Source: Methylococcaceae bacterium TMED69
GTDB taxonomy: Bacteria > Pseudomonadota > Gammaproteobacteria > Ga0077536
DNA: 53,247 nt
Direction: 5' to 3'
NCBI GenBank assembly: GCA_002170535.1
Contig: NHDW01000006.1
Span: 252,592 to 305,838 of the forward strand
A program made the position numbers and the translations under genes. Of this stretch, positions 1 to 7,191 are shown one piece after another; the first letter of the stretch is position 1, and each line of letters opens with the position of its first letter. Under the pieces are notes generated by a model that saw only the letters and a list, made by a program, of their open reading frames with translations, had not been told where the DNA came from and made no database searches.

Positions 1-272
1 GCTTGTACTGTATCGTCTGGTTTTTGACCATCATCGTCTCCTCCTGTCACAAGCGACTCTGCTTCATCACCAGCTTTTTTTGCAGCATCGCTCAGCTTAA
101 GCGGAAATCTTTCATCGTCGACCTTTGATGGATCTGCATCCTCTAGAAGCACTTTTGCTTTTCTAAGTGATTCTCTTAATTTTTTTTCATGAGGAGTAAA
201 TCTAGATTTTTTGGATTTTGTTTCCTCATTGACTGTTTCAATAACAAGTCTTTTTAATTGTTTCATATTCAT
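1..272 (-). CDS. Partial charged protein with N-terminal LxE-type motif (C-terminus beyond window)
   Basis: The reading frame is open from the ATG at 272 to the left edge, so about 90 residues are visible and the C-terminus is missing. An AGGAG ribosome binding site lies nine bases upstream of that ATG; a second in-frame ATG at 266 is less well placed. The protein starts MNMKQLKRLVIETVNEE and is rich in Lys, Glu and Asp. About 42 residues in, the segment KVLLEDAD gives an L-L-E site like those in neighbouring genes. No enzyme family is recognisable. By position and motif it probably belongs to the group of predicted internal head proteins (inference). Confidence 0.75.
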   Translation of the reverse strand, partial: MNMKQLKRLVIETVNEETKSKKSRFTPHEKKLRESLRKAKVLLEDADPSKVDDERFPLKLSDAAKKAGDEAESLVTGGDDDGQKPDDTVQ

Positions 273-324
273 TTTTAAAAACTCCTAAGTTTTAATCTTT
301 CCTATAAATATATTGAAAATTTGT

Positions 325-585
325 TTATTCTGTGTGCAGTTTTCCAAGCCGGCGCTTTTTCTTTCTTAGATCTGCCAATACTCCGTTATAATAGGAGCGA
401 CTGGCCGTCCCTGAACCGAGAGAATCTCTCTGGTGTACTGCATCTTCTATTCTCAAGCATATGTCCTCGTAACACTCCACGGAATCATTAGGGACCATTG
501 AGCCGTTAAGACACCGGTGCACACCGGCGCTCTCCATAAGTTGTTTTCTTATAAGTGTTCTGAGTTTTTTTTCGGTTAGTCTCAT
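325..585 (-). CDS. Small protein with N-terminal LRxLIRxxLME motif
   Basis: This 86-residue protein begins MRLTEKKLRTLIRKQLME, the clearest example of the shared N-terminal motif: a basic amphipathic helix ending in L-M-E, which fits the T4 gp21-type prohead protease consensus (L/I)-x-E. The rest has three cysteines and a strongly basic C-terminal stretch (RKKKRRLGK), which could bind DNA. Its start overlaps the stop of the upstream gene (ATGA at 582-585), implying translational coupling. No known family is recognised. A role as a small DNA-associated internal head protein is inference from the motif. Confidence 0.75.
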   Translation of the reverse strand: MRLTEKKLRTLIRKQLMESAGVHRCLNGSMVPNDSVECYEDICLRIEDAVHQRDSLGSGTASRSYYNGVLADLRKKKRRLGKLHTE

Positions 586-1190
586 CGGTTGCTCCTAATA
601 ATTTTCTTCTCTCTAGATTTATTAGCAGATTCTCCAACCACTATTGGCGAATCAGATCCGGCGGCAGGTTTTTTACTGACCTTTGGTGCATCCTTTTTCA
701 TAGAAATCTTGTAAGGATCCTTGCTTGGAGTGGAGGCATCGTCACCAACCTGGTCGCCATCGTTTGCAGCCATGATTTTATCTAGACCCGTAAGAAAAGC
801 AAATAGTGCGACCCTTTCGGATCCGTTTAATCTAGTAAAATAAGCTTTTAAATCTTTTTTAGCTTGATTGTCTTTTAAAGACCTTCCAGACCTTAAAGAA
901 TTTAATAGATTCACTATTTTGTCAAGGGTTATTTCTGGAAGTTTACTTTGTTTAACTTTAGCTGGAGTTTTGAGGCTTCCAGACTGTTCGTTCTCTCCGC
1001 CCTCATCAACTTCTTCTGAATCATCTTTGTCTATAGATTTTGATGATTTTTTTCTTGCCTTAAATGGCTTTTGAGCGTCTGCCTGTTGTTGCTGCTTTAT
1101 TTTCTCTTTGTCTAAAATGTTTTCTACAGCTTTTTTAGTTTCCTGCTCAATTAAAAGAGCTAAATCTAATCCTAATAATTTTTTACTCAC
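582..1190 (-). CDS. Highly charged hypothetical protein
   Basis: This 202-residue protein has a short N-terminal helix containing LALLIEQE (an L-I-E site), a long Lys/Asp/Glu/Gln-rich low-complexity region (roughly residues 25-80), a compact predicted helical core (about residues 84-140, around LPEITLDKIVNLL) and a basic disordered tail. It overlaps both neighbours by a few bases. Low-complexity charged proteins in this position are reminiscent of prohead core or internal head proteins of T4-like phages, but there is no direct sequence match that I can claim. Confidence 0.7.
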   Translation of the reverse strand: MSKKLLGLDLALLIEQETKKAVENILDKEKIKQQQQADAQKPFKARKKSSKSIDKDDSEEVDEGGENEQSGSLKTPAKVKQSKLPEITLDKIVNLLNSLRSGRSLKDNQAKKDLKAYFTRLNGSERVALFAFLTGLDKIMAANDGDQVGDDASTPSKDPYKISMKKDAPKVSKKPAAGSDSPIVVGESANKSREKKIIRSNR

Positions 1191-1506
1191 TGTTTGGCTC
1201 CCTTAATATAACCTTCATCTTTTTAACTAAAGATAAATATTCTAAATGAATATCTAGGTCTTCAATATTAAAACTTAATTTCTTTTCTCCGTAATTAATT
1301 ATGAGTGATTCAGTGTTTGTTCCATCTAGCAGATCAAAAGAACCAGAAATATTATCCGTTGTAAAACAATAATATTTTTTTCCATTTTTAATGCCGCATT
1401 CTGAAAAATTTCCTTGTAATGGAGAGGTTACCTTTATTGATACACCTTGCGATGTCCCTTCCCAGATACCCCTAAGCTCATCACTCATCATAATATCATC
1501 AGCCAT
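1183..1506 (-). CDS. Hypothetical beta-rich protein
   Basis: This 107-residue protein has an N-terminus (MADDIMMSDELRGIWEG) that contains an I-W-E tripeptide, compatible with the LxE/IxE pattern of its neighbours but lacking the basic LRxxI helix. The remainder alternates hydrophobic and polar residues in a way that suggests a small beta-sandwich. It overlaps the genes on both sides by 8 bases. Family unknown. Confidence 0.7.
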   Translation of the reverse strand: MADDIMMSDELRGIWEGTSQGVSIKVTSPLQGNFSECGIKNGKKYYCFTTDNISGSFDLLDGTNTESLIINYGEKKLSFNIEDLDIHLEYLSLVKKMKVILREPNSE

Positions 1507-1873
1507 CTTTATATCCCTCGTGTATATTATCGACCTTTTTACACCATTCCTTGTCTAATTCAGTAACTTCCATCAGGGTATGCGTCCATATTTCCATTTT
1601 TACTTTTGGGTATTGTATAGAAATTCTTCCATGGTGCGCCATCTCTGATTGCATTTCTAGGACATCTATGATAAAATTGTTAAATCTGTCCTCATCCTCA
1701 ATCTTAAAAATGCGCACCATTCTCGAGGGGTTTTTAACGTTTTTCCACTCTTCTTTTTGCTTTGCTTTAATTGGTAGCTCGGCTGGAAGACTTCCAATTG
1801 ACTTAGGTCGGCTCTCCGTAATTGGAGACCGACCCTCTCTAAAATAACCTTCCATGATTTGAGTTAATTTCAT
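1499..1873 (-). CDS. Hypothetical protein with N-terminal IME motif
   Basis: This 124-residue protein begins MKLTQIMEGYFREGRS, with an I-M-E site at residues 6-8, then a Pro/Ser-rich linker and a globular C-terminal half (about residues 40-120) of mixed helix and strand. It sits three bases downstream of the stop of the 431-residue gene and overlaps the next gene. No recognised family; grouped with the LxE-motif proteins. Confidence 0.7.
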   Translation of the reverse strand: MKLTQIMEGYFREGRSPITESRPKSIGSLPAELPIKAKQKEEWKNVKNPSRMVRIFKIEDEDRFNNFIIDVLEMQSEMAHHGRISIQYPKVKMEIWTHTLMEVTELDKEWCKKVDNIHEGYKDG

Positions 1874-1876
1874 TTT

Positions 1877-3172
1877 TCACCCCATTACGGAAGTATCTCT
1901 GCTTAGAAATTCTAGATTTGCTTGCATTCCTTTTTTTGCATCATTTGCTTTTCTGGCTTTCGTCATGCCGTTCCATCTAGCTTTTACTTTTTCGATTATT
2001 GCATCCGCTTGCTCTGGAGAAATCTGGGATTTTTTGCTTGATGGATCATAATCTCCCTTTTTTCTAAGTTTCTCAAGTTGCTTCATAGCAGGAATTACAA
2101 TGGTTTGATGCAGAACATATCCGTACATAGGGCTTTTCATCAAACCTTCCTGGTCCTTCTTCAATTCATCAATATTTTCTTTGTCAATCAATTTGGCCGC
2201 TAGCATGCTTTCATAAAATGTTGCTCTACCAAATTCTGATTTCATAAGGCTGGTCATTCTATCGGTCAGCTGAGCGGCATTCTTTGAAGCTCTAAGAATT
2301 GGATAAATTTCTCTTTCCAGCTTGTTCGTTATTCCACTTTCGCCAGACACGGAAGGGTAAACATTACTCTTGACAATGTCAGATAGACCAAAAGACTGCG
2401 CCATTTCTGGAGTAAACCCGGGCACCTTTGTTGGATCATCCTCGCCTGTTGCATCCATAAAATCCCTAATGTCATCTACATCTGGAACAAACTCATCGCC
2501 GCCCTCTATGTCTAAATCAAAATCATCTAGATCTCTATAATCATCCATAGTATATTCGGCATCGTCCTCATCTCCCCTATAGAGATCTAGGCGGTCGCCC
2601 TGTTTCCATTTTCTTCCAAAATCTAATCTGCGTGCTCTACTTTCTGGCATAACTCTCCTAAGTTTATTTTTAGTTACATTAGTAATGTATCCCGTTTTTT
2701 TAGAAGCTACACCGCTTTTTAGTTTTCTTTTTCTATTTTCTTTTACAGATTTAATTGGCACATCGATATCTTTATCTCCAAGGTATGGCTCTTGAAGATC
2801 TGGCTTGTTAGCATTTTCAATTGCCTTTTCTCTTAAATCGCAAAGCTGTTTGTAGAAAAAACCCCTTTGTGACTCTGGTATTCCAGAAGCCAAGGCCTCA
2901 GCAGCTGAACTTAATTCCTTATCAGATGCTGGGTTCCAATCCGGATCCTCAACAGGAGGCCTATCTTTTTGCAACTGAACGGCTGTTTGGTCCATAGGAA
3001 TAATGGGCGATGGCGATGGAATAGTTGATTCTTCCTCGTCTTCTCTGCCGTCTCCAAGCTTTCCTGCGATTTTGTCATCAGTGCTGTTTCTGTGAGAAAC
3101 TCCAGAATCAGTATTGTATTCAAACAGCCAATTGTTGACTGCGTTTCTTAATTTTTTTTCGGTAATTTTCAT
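1877..3172 (-). CDS. 431-residue protein with N-terminal LxE motif, putative internal virion protein
   Basis: The N-terminus MKITEKKLRNAVNNWLFE carries the shared motif and ends in L-F-E at residue 18. A disordered Pro/Ser/Asp-rich region follows (about 19-90), then a basic patch around RKRKLKSG, a very acidic stretch (about residues 200-250, many Asp) and a helical C-terminal domain (about 280-430). The alternating basic and acidic segments and lack of any enzymatic motif suggest a structural or packaged protein rather than an enzyme. The start is one base from the upstream stop. Function unknown. Confidence 0.75.
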   Translation of the reverse strand: MKITEKKLRNAVNNWLFEYNTDSGVSHRNSTDDKIAGKLGDGREDEEESTIPSPSPIIPMDQTAVQLQKDRPPVEDPDWNPASDKELSSAAEALASGIPESQRGFFYKQLCDLREKAIENANKPDLQEPYLGDKDIDVPIKSVKENRKRKLKSGVASKKTGYITNVTKNKLRRVMPESRARRLDFGRKWKQGDRLDLYRGDEDDAEYTMDDYRDLDDFDLDIEGGDEFVPDVDDIRDFMDATGEDDPTKVPGFTPEMAQSFGLSDIVKSNVYPSVSGESGITNKLEREIYPILRASKNAAQLTDRMTSLMKSEFGRATFYESMLAAKLIDKENIDELKKDQEGLMKSPMYGYVLHQTIVIPAMKQLEKLRKKGDYDPSSKKSQISPEQADAIIEKVKARWNGMTKARKANDAKKGMQANLEFLSRDTSVMG

Positions 3173-3173
3173 T

Positions 3174-3587
3174 TTAATCCCCTATTTTATCCAAAACCCA
3201 AGCAGAAAGAGCAACCGTTGATATTCCAATGGCAACTCCGCCAATAAATAATACTGGTTTTTCCCACGCCGGCGTGACTGATCTTTTTTCAAGGTAATTG
3301 ATTTGGTCTAAATAAATTCTTTCATATTCATTAAATTTAAGAGTGCATGCTGCTAGTTCAGCCTCTTTGTTGGAGAGAGAAAGTTGAAATTCTGACTCTT
3401 TTAATTGAAGTTGCCTCTGGGAGTTGGCTTGACAGAGCGACAGCTCTGATTCTCCGGTTGCCAAAAGCCTTGCTGCTGCTGAAGGCGATAATAGTGTTCC
3501 AGTAAACGGAGCCGGCTCACCTTTATTTATAGTGATAACGTTGTCGTCCGCGGAAGCCAACCCTATTAGTAATAGTAACCAAAACAT
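3174..3587 (-). CDS. Exported or membrane protein with N-terminal signal and C-terminal TM (lysis region)
   Basis: This 137-residue protein has a clear N-terminal signal segment (MFWLLLLIGLASADD), a short segment with the pattern GEPAPFTGTLLSPSAA, a coiled-coil middle (about residues 45-105) and one C-terminal transmembrane helix (about 112-130). An APFxGxLLS-type segment followed by coiled coil and TM is something I recall from small phage envelope proteins without firm function. A GGAAGG ribosome binding site precedes the ATG. It sits with a holin-like, a lipoprotein and an N-terminal-TM gene, so a role in lysis (spanin-like) is likely but unproven. Confidence 0.7.
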   Translation of the reverse strand: MFWLLLLIGLASADDNVITINKGEPAPFTGTLLSPSAAARLLATGESELSLCQANSQRQLQLKESEFQLSLSNKEAELAACTLKFNEYERIYLDQINYLEKRSVTPAWEKPVLFIGGVAIGISTVALSAWVLDKIGD

Positions 3588-3589
3588 TT

Positions 3590-3952
3590 CTAACCTTCCA
3601 ATTTCCTTTTTATAGCTTCTGTAGCTTTATCTGCAGTGTCTATTTCTTTCATTCTTTCTTTTTCTTGTTTATCGATTTCTTTAACCGCTTTTTGGTGGCG
3701 TTTGTTAGCATCATCAACCGATTCTAAAAATTCTTTTTGAGCCTTTTCTTTCGCTTCTTTTTCAAGGGAGTTTGCTTTTTCCAACGCTTCAAGTTGTTCC
3801 TTTCTTGATTCTGCTGCTTTTTTATATATTTTTGCAGCGTTACCTTTTCTAAGCAGAATGGAAATAATAATAGGGATCGATATTCCTAAAATAAATTTCC
3901 AATTAATCTTACACCATTCCCAAGATTTTTTAAACCAAATTGCCCAAGTCAT
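3590..3952 (-). CDS. Inner-membrane spanin-like protein (N-terminal TM plus coiled coil)
   Basis: This 120-residue protein has one transmembrane helix (about residues 18-36) followed by a long, highly charged Lys/Glu/Ala coiled coil extending to the C-terminus. That architecture is typical of inner-membrane spanins (Rz-type). The gene lies beside a predicted outer-membrane lipoprotein and a holin-like gene, which supports the call. The ATG has an upstream GGAG. Alternative: a generic membrane-anchored coiled-coil protein. Confidence 0.6.
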   Translation of the reverse strand: MTWAIWFKKSWEWCKINWKFILGISIPIIISILLRKGNAAKIYKKAAESRKEQLEALEKANSLEKEAKEKAQKEFLESVDDANKRHQKAVKEIDKQEKERMKEIDTADKATEAIKRKLEG

Positions 3953-4245
3953 TATTCTCTGTTCTCCTTTATTGCCATCATTCTTTCGTCTAACTGAAAC
4001 AGCAATTCGTAAATATCATCTGCTCTGGGGTCGGGTCTGTCTCTAAAAGATTCTATTTCCCATTCTGACATCATTTTTTCAATTAAAGGCAAATGCGAAT
4101 CTGCTAATCGATTCATAGATTCTAATTGTGAATTTTCTTTGAGCATTCTTTGTCTTTCGAAGTTGGATCCAAAATTTTTATTGCTGGAATTAATAGAAGT
4201 TTCTGCTCTTATTATTCTCTGTATTTGTCTTTTGTTTATTTTCAT
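3952..4245 (-). CDS. Small helical protein with MKINKRQIQRII-type N-terminus
   Basis: This 97-residue protein begins MKINKRQIQRIIRAE, matching the basic amphipathic start shared by the region, and has RMLKENS (an L-K-E site) about 35 residues in. The remainder is predicted helical and acidic. It lies inside the probable lysis cassette, overlapping the genes on both sides, but looks more like the LxE-motif proteins than a lysis protein. No membrane segment. Function unknown. Confidence 0.65.
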   Translation of the reverse strand: MKINKRQIQRIIRAETSINSSNKNFGSNFERQRMLKENSQLESMNRLADSHLPLIEKMMSEWEIESFRDRPDPRADDIYELLFQLDERMMAIKENRE

Positions 4246-4403
4246 TTTATTTCCCCTGCTTCTGGAAGATCATCTAGCTCATCATCTTCTGGTAAATCGT
4301 AATCTGGAACCTGGTATTTGACCGGTTGTTCGATTGGTCTTTTGTTTGCGCAACCAATTAAAAGAATAAAAAATATTGCTAAGAAATATTTCAATTTACG
4401 CAC
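4242..4403 (-). CDS. Small lipoprotein, candidate outer-membrane spanin
   Basis: I choose the GTG at 4403 rather than the ATG at 4445: it gives a classic lipoprotein signal, MRKLKYFLAIFFILLIGC, with the lipobox Cys at residue 18, and it overlaps the stop of the holin-like gene (GTGCGTAA). The longer start would put 14 unrelated residues before the signal. The mature part (about 35 residues) is Pro- and Asp/Glu-rich, a composition seen in o-spanins. With the adjacent TM-plus-coiled-coil protein it could form a two-component spanin; this is inference from architecture and position. Confidence 0.6.
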   Translation of the reverse strand: MRKLKYFLAIFFILLIGCANKRPIEQPVKYQVPDYDLPEDDELDDLPEAGEIK

Positions 4404-4701
4404 CGTGTTTCCATGTTTTAACCATGTCAATCGCAGATTGGCCACCGATATACATCATGGCAATCATTCCCCATGTCTCTGGATCCAGCCCATACCACAT
4501 TAGAACAGTAGCTGTAATGAAAACAAGAAGTTTTCTGCTTACCATTTTTTCTTGAACTGCATCTAAAACACCTTTTCTGTTGTTGTCAAGATACAATTGG
4601 TCTTTGGCGTTTTCTTTGATAGATTCAACACCCTGTCTAATAGAGTCAACCGCGACATCTTTTGCCGTGGCCAATGATTCCTCGATATCTAGTCTTTCCA
4701 T
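4396..4701 (-). CDS. Holin-like membrane protein
   Basis: This 101-residue protein has a soluble amphipathic N-terminal half (about 1-50) followed by two closely spaced hydrophobic helices (around KLLVFITATVLMWYG and TWGMIAMMYIGGQSAID) and a short basic tail. The segment around DPETWGMIAMMYIGGQSA resembles small phage holins as I recall them. It is the first gene of a probable lysis cassette (holin, lipoprotein, TM/coiled-coil proteins). A GGAG ribosome binding site precedes the ATG. The endolysin is about 21 kb away, so lysis genes are split. Confidence 0.55.
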   Translation of the reverse strand: MERLDIEESLATAKDVAVDSIRQGVESIKENAKDQLYLDNNRKGVLDAVQEKMVSRKLLVFITATVLMWYGLDPETWGMIAMMYIGGQSAIDMVKTWKHGA

Positions 4702-4736
4702 TTTGGTCTCCTATAATAGCTTCTTCTATAAATATG

Positions 4737-5102
4737 TTAGTGCCAAGGATCATCCGCAGTAAAGAATTTATACTGTTCCTCGGTTAGACCTAAAAGATTT
4801 TGAAATTCCTGTATGTCCTTCGTTAATATAAAAACCTGTTTTGCAATATCCTGCTGGTTATCGCCTAGGCCTTTTAAAGCTACTCCAACACTCTTAAGAT
4901 TTTCGTTTGTGACCATCTGAGCTTCCTGGCATAAAATAAGTTGGTTTTCGAGTTCCTTTATTTTGTTCCTAAGAAGATTTAACTCTTTAGAGAAATCATC
5001 ATTTTTGCTCGTCGTCTGATTCGATAAGTCTGTAGATGGAATCGGCTTCGCTTTTTGCGAGCTGGGTTTCCCCAGAAATTTTTCTTTCAACCACTTGATC
5101 AA
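4737..5102 (-). CDS. Coiled-coil protein with TTG start
   Basis: The start is a TTG at 5102 (MIKWLKEKFLGK) preceded by GGAG at seven bases, which decides the start despite a 179-bp out-of-frame overlap with the upstream gene. The 121-residue product has a basic N-terminal helix, a Ser/Thr/Pro-rich linker and a long coiled coil (about residues 35-105), ending with FFTADDPWH. No known family. The large overlap in another frame is unusual and lowers confidence slightly. Confidence 0.6.
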   Translation of the reverse strand: MIKWLKEKFLGKPSSQKAKPIPSTDLSNQTTSKNDDFSKELNLLRNKIKELENQLILCQEAQMVTNENLKSVGVALKGLGDNQQDIAKQVFILTKDIQEFQNLLGLTEEQYKFFTADDPWH

Positions 5103-5280
5103 GTAACTTCTCCATATAAGAATCGCCTTCCGCTATTTGTATGGCACATGCCTCCAAAGCTTCCTGCATTGTTAATCCCTTCCTCAAAAGGTTTGCTCTA
5201 AATTCCGCATGTGTCCCTCTCATTAAATGAATATGGACAGACTTACGAGTTTCGAAATTATACCTTTTTGGAGAAGGCAT
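4999..5280 (-). CDS. Small putative ribbon-helix-helix-like protein
   Basis: The best start is the ATG at 5280 (MPSPKRYNFETRKSVHIHL), with GGAGG about ten bases upstream inside the end of the preceding gene; upstream GTG codons are in frame but poorly placed. The 93-residue protein has a short beta-like segment RKSVHIHLMRGTHAEFRANL followed by helices, the pattern of a ribbon-helix-helix DNA-binding fold. A role as a small regulator or DNA-binding protein is possible; no family match is claimed. Confidence 0.6.
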   Translation of the reverse strand: MPSPKRYNFETRKSVHIHLMRGTHAEFRANLLRKGLTMQEALEACAIQIAEGDSYMEKLLDQVVERKISGETQLAKSEADSIYRLIESDDEQK

Positions 5281-5281
5281 A

Positions 5282-6025
5282 TTATGCACCACCTCCGCCG
5301 GCTGTTGTTGCGCCAGCTGCTGAAGGAGCAGTATTCGGGTCCTGACTATAGTCTCCGCTGAAATCTAGTCCGTGAATAAGGGCAAGTTTTTCTTCAAACT
5401 GGTGTGCTAAATCTGCTCCATACTGGCCTTGTATGAATTGTTTTGCCTTGCTGAAAATCATCCCCTCTATATCGAGTAAGGTTTGATAATTTTTAATGTA
5501 TCTTGCTACTTCCTGCGCATAAAGATCCATATCAAAATTCTCCGGAGTTGCATCTACCGGTACATCTTCCTCCTCTCCCTCTAGAAGAAATTTCATCGAT
5601 TTATTCTTGAGAGATTCTACTATTTCTTCAGATTCCATACGAGCCGGATACCCTAAAGCAAGTTGTGAATTAACTTCAGCAGAATGCGCGCTGTCAATGA
5701 ATATTTGCTGTAGAATGTCATCTATTTCTTTGTCGATTTGTCCCGGGCCGTATTCTGCAATCTCGTCATTGGTTAGCGGCTCGGCAGGCTCTTCTTCTTC
5801 TTCTTTTTTGTCATCTTCACCTTCTTCGCCTTCCTCTTCTTTATCTCCGCCTTCGTCATCACCAAAGAGATCATCACCACCTTCATCATCACCACTCTCG
5901 TCGCCTGCATCGTCTCCGCCGGCTTCTTCGTCGTCTCCGAAAAGATCGTCTCCTTCCTCTATAACTTCTGACCTATGTACAATTCCTGCCATTTCCAAAA
6001 TTCTGTTTCTTTTAAATCTTTTCAT
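5282..6025 (-). CDS. Acidic protein with repeats and LxE sites, putative prohead core or internal protein
   Basis: This 247-residue protein starts MKRFKRNRILEMAG (I-L-E at residues 9-11). Residues about 20-85 are almost entirely Asp, Glu and Gly, including two copies of DDLFGDDE. A helical domain follows, containing ESLKNKSMKFLLE (137-149), the same motif that occurs repeatedly in the 1031-residue neighbour. The C-terminal helical part ends in an Ala/Gly-rich tail. Extreme acidity plus gp21-type sites recall T4 prohead core proteins, which are degraded or trimmed by the head protease. Assignment is inference. GGAGG precedes the ATG. Confidence 0.75.
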   Translation of the reverse strand: MKRFKRNRILEMAGIVHRSEVIEEGDDLFGDDEEAGGDDAGDESGDDEGGDDLFGDDEGGDKEEEGEEGEDDKKEEEEEPAEPLTNDEIAEYGPGQIDKEIDDILQQIFIDSAHSAEVNSQLALGYPARMESEEIVESLKNKSMKFLLEGEEEDVPVDATPENFDMDLYAQEVARYIKNYQTLLDIEGMIFSKAKQFIQGQYGADLAHQFEEKLALIHGLDFSGDYSQDPNTAPSAAGATTAGGGGA

Positions 6026-6717
6026 TATTTTCCTCCGGAAGTGACCTTTGCAATTTTTTCAGAAGTTTTAATTCTAGATTCAATTTTATCCCAGTTTAAT
6101 TCTTTCATCATTGCATAAACATATGATTTTCTGTCGTTCATATAATCTCTATAGTACGAGTGTTCCCAACAGTCAACTACTATAACCGGATAAGAACCAA
6201 AAGGAATGTTGTTGGAGTGAAGATCTACAACAACATTAATATATCTTTGAAGAAAAATATTGTATACCATACATGCCCATCCGTTTCTTGCTGAAAGCGC
6301 ACACGCAACAAAATCTTTCTGCCACTCGTCAAATGACCCAAAGTCTCTTTCTATTCTTAAAAAAGCTAAGGAATCCATTGTAATAATAGACTGGGGATCT
6401 GCAATATTTTCAAAATAATATGCATGGAGAAAAGCAGCGTTAACATTGTATGTTTCATCAATTTTTAATGCCCTAAATTCAGAATGATTTAGGTTTGCCT
6501 CATCTCGTGAAACCGTGTCCAGCTTAGCAGAAACCGTATTAAGTGTGTCGACATATTTTGCCAACAATTCCTGATGAGCTTTCTTCGTTTTTTCTGAAAG
6601 CATCTCCGTCGGCAAACTATATTTTTGCGCCTTTGTGACATAGGATTCGTTAATAGATTTTTTATTATCTACACCTAGTGATTTCCTGATAGTCTTTTTG
6701 ATAATATCGTCGTTCAT
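6025..6717 (-). CDS. Iron/manganese superoxide dismutase with N-terminal leader
   Basis: The C-terminal half carries the Fe/Mn superoxide dismutase signature DCWEHSYYRDY (D182, H186), and FLHAYYFENI supplies the second-helix metal His (H98). The first helix, AHQELLAKYVDTLN, has H48 one residue off the canonical spacing to Y55, so the fourth metal ligand needs checking. The enzyme dismutates superoxide. Unlike typical SODs it has about 30 extra N-terminal residues (MNDDIIKKTIRKSLG...) ending in the I-N-E site at 22-24, similar to neighbouring LxE leaders. I infer that the SOD is packaged in the phage head. Confidence 0.85.
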   Translation of the reverse strand: MNDDIIKKTIRKSLGVDNKKSINESYVTKAQKYSLPTEMLSEKTKKAHQELLAKYVDTLNTVSAKLDTVSRDEANLNHSEFRALKIDETYNVNAAFLHAYYFENIADPQSIITMDSLAFLRIERDFGSFDEWQKDFVACALSARNGWACMVYNIFLQRYINVVVDLHSNNIPFGSYPVIVVDCWEHSYYRDYMNDRKSYVYAMMKELNWDKIESRIKTSEKIAKVTSGGK

Positions 6718-7181
6718 TATTCTACCTCGTATTCTTTTTCAAATTCTGGTTTTTTTACGGCCAAAAGACTAGATTGTGGAAGCTTAAGATCAGCACCCTT
6801 TTCTGCATCTACCTTGTGAGAAGTAACTTGATCGATTTCTTTTCCGTTTGGATCTCCGCCGGCAATCCTTCCAAAATCAACTCCACTTAGGTTTATTGTT
6901 GTTCCACCTTCTGCTATTGCTTCTGGTTCGAATCTAGGCTGATCTGGATGCCTTAAGTATATAACTGCTTCTTCGCCGTCACCTTCTATATGATCAACAG
7001 TATATTCATAACCGGACGTCTTATGTCTTACCTTAAGTCCTTGTGCCAGAAGCTGATTACCTCTTTTATCATACATGTCTGTCTCTTTCAGTTCAGACTC
7101 TAAAAGAACTGTGGCCAACCGTCTTTTGTATTCTTCACGAATGATTTTAATCATTTGTTTTTCTGTAATTTTTTTGCCCAT
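6717..7181 (-). CDS. Hypothetical protein with KITEKQMIKIIREE motif
   Basis: This 154-residue protein starts MGKKITEKQMIKIIREEY and reaches VLLESELKE near residue 27, combining the basic helix with an L-L-E site. The centre (about residues 40-90: LKVRHKTSGYEYTVDHIEGD) looks like a small SH3-like barrel, and the C-terminus is charged. It overlaps the SOD gene by one base. No family recognised; placed among the predicted packaged proteins. Confidence 0.7.
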   Translation of the reverse strand: MGKKITEKQMIKIIREEYKRRLATVLLESELKETDMYDKRGNQLLAQGLKVRHKTSGYEYTVDHIEGDGEEAVIYLRHPDQPRFEPEAIAEGGTTINLSGVDFGRIAGGDPNGKEIDQVTSHKVDAEKGADLKLPQSSLLAVKKPEFEKEYEVE

Positions 7182-7191
7182 TTAAAAGCTC

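Noticed and set aside
303-310. T4-type late promoter TATAAATA
   Set aside because: The box is on the plus strand, facing away from the minus-strand gene; no plus-strand gene follows. Its reverse complement on the coding strand is kept only as a weak candidate.
4404-4445. Upstream ATG start (4445) for the lipoprotein
   Set aside because: It would add residues before a textbook lipoprotein signal and overlap the holin gene by 50 bases; the GTG at 4403 fits better.
5607-6044. Plus-strand Ser/Pro-rich frame of 145 codons
   Set aside because: Shadow of the Asp/Glu-rich acidic gene; composition is explained by the complement of GAT/GAA codons.
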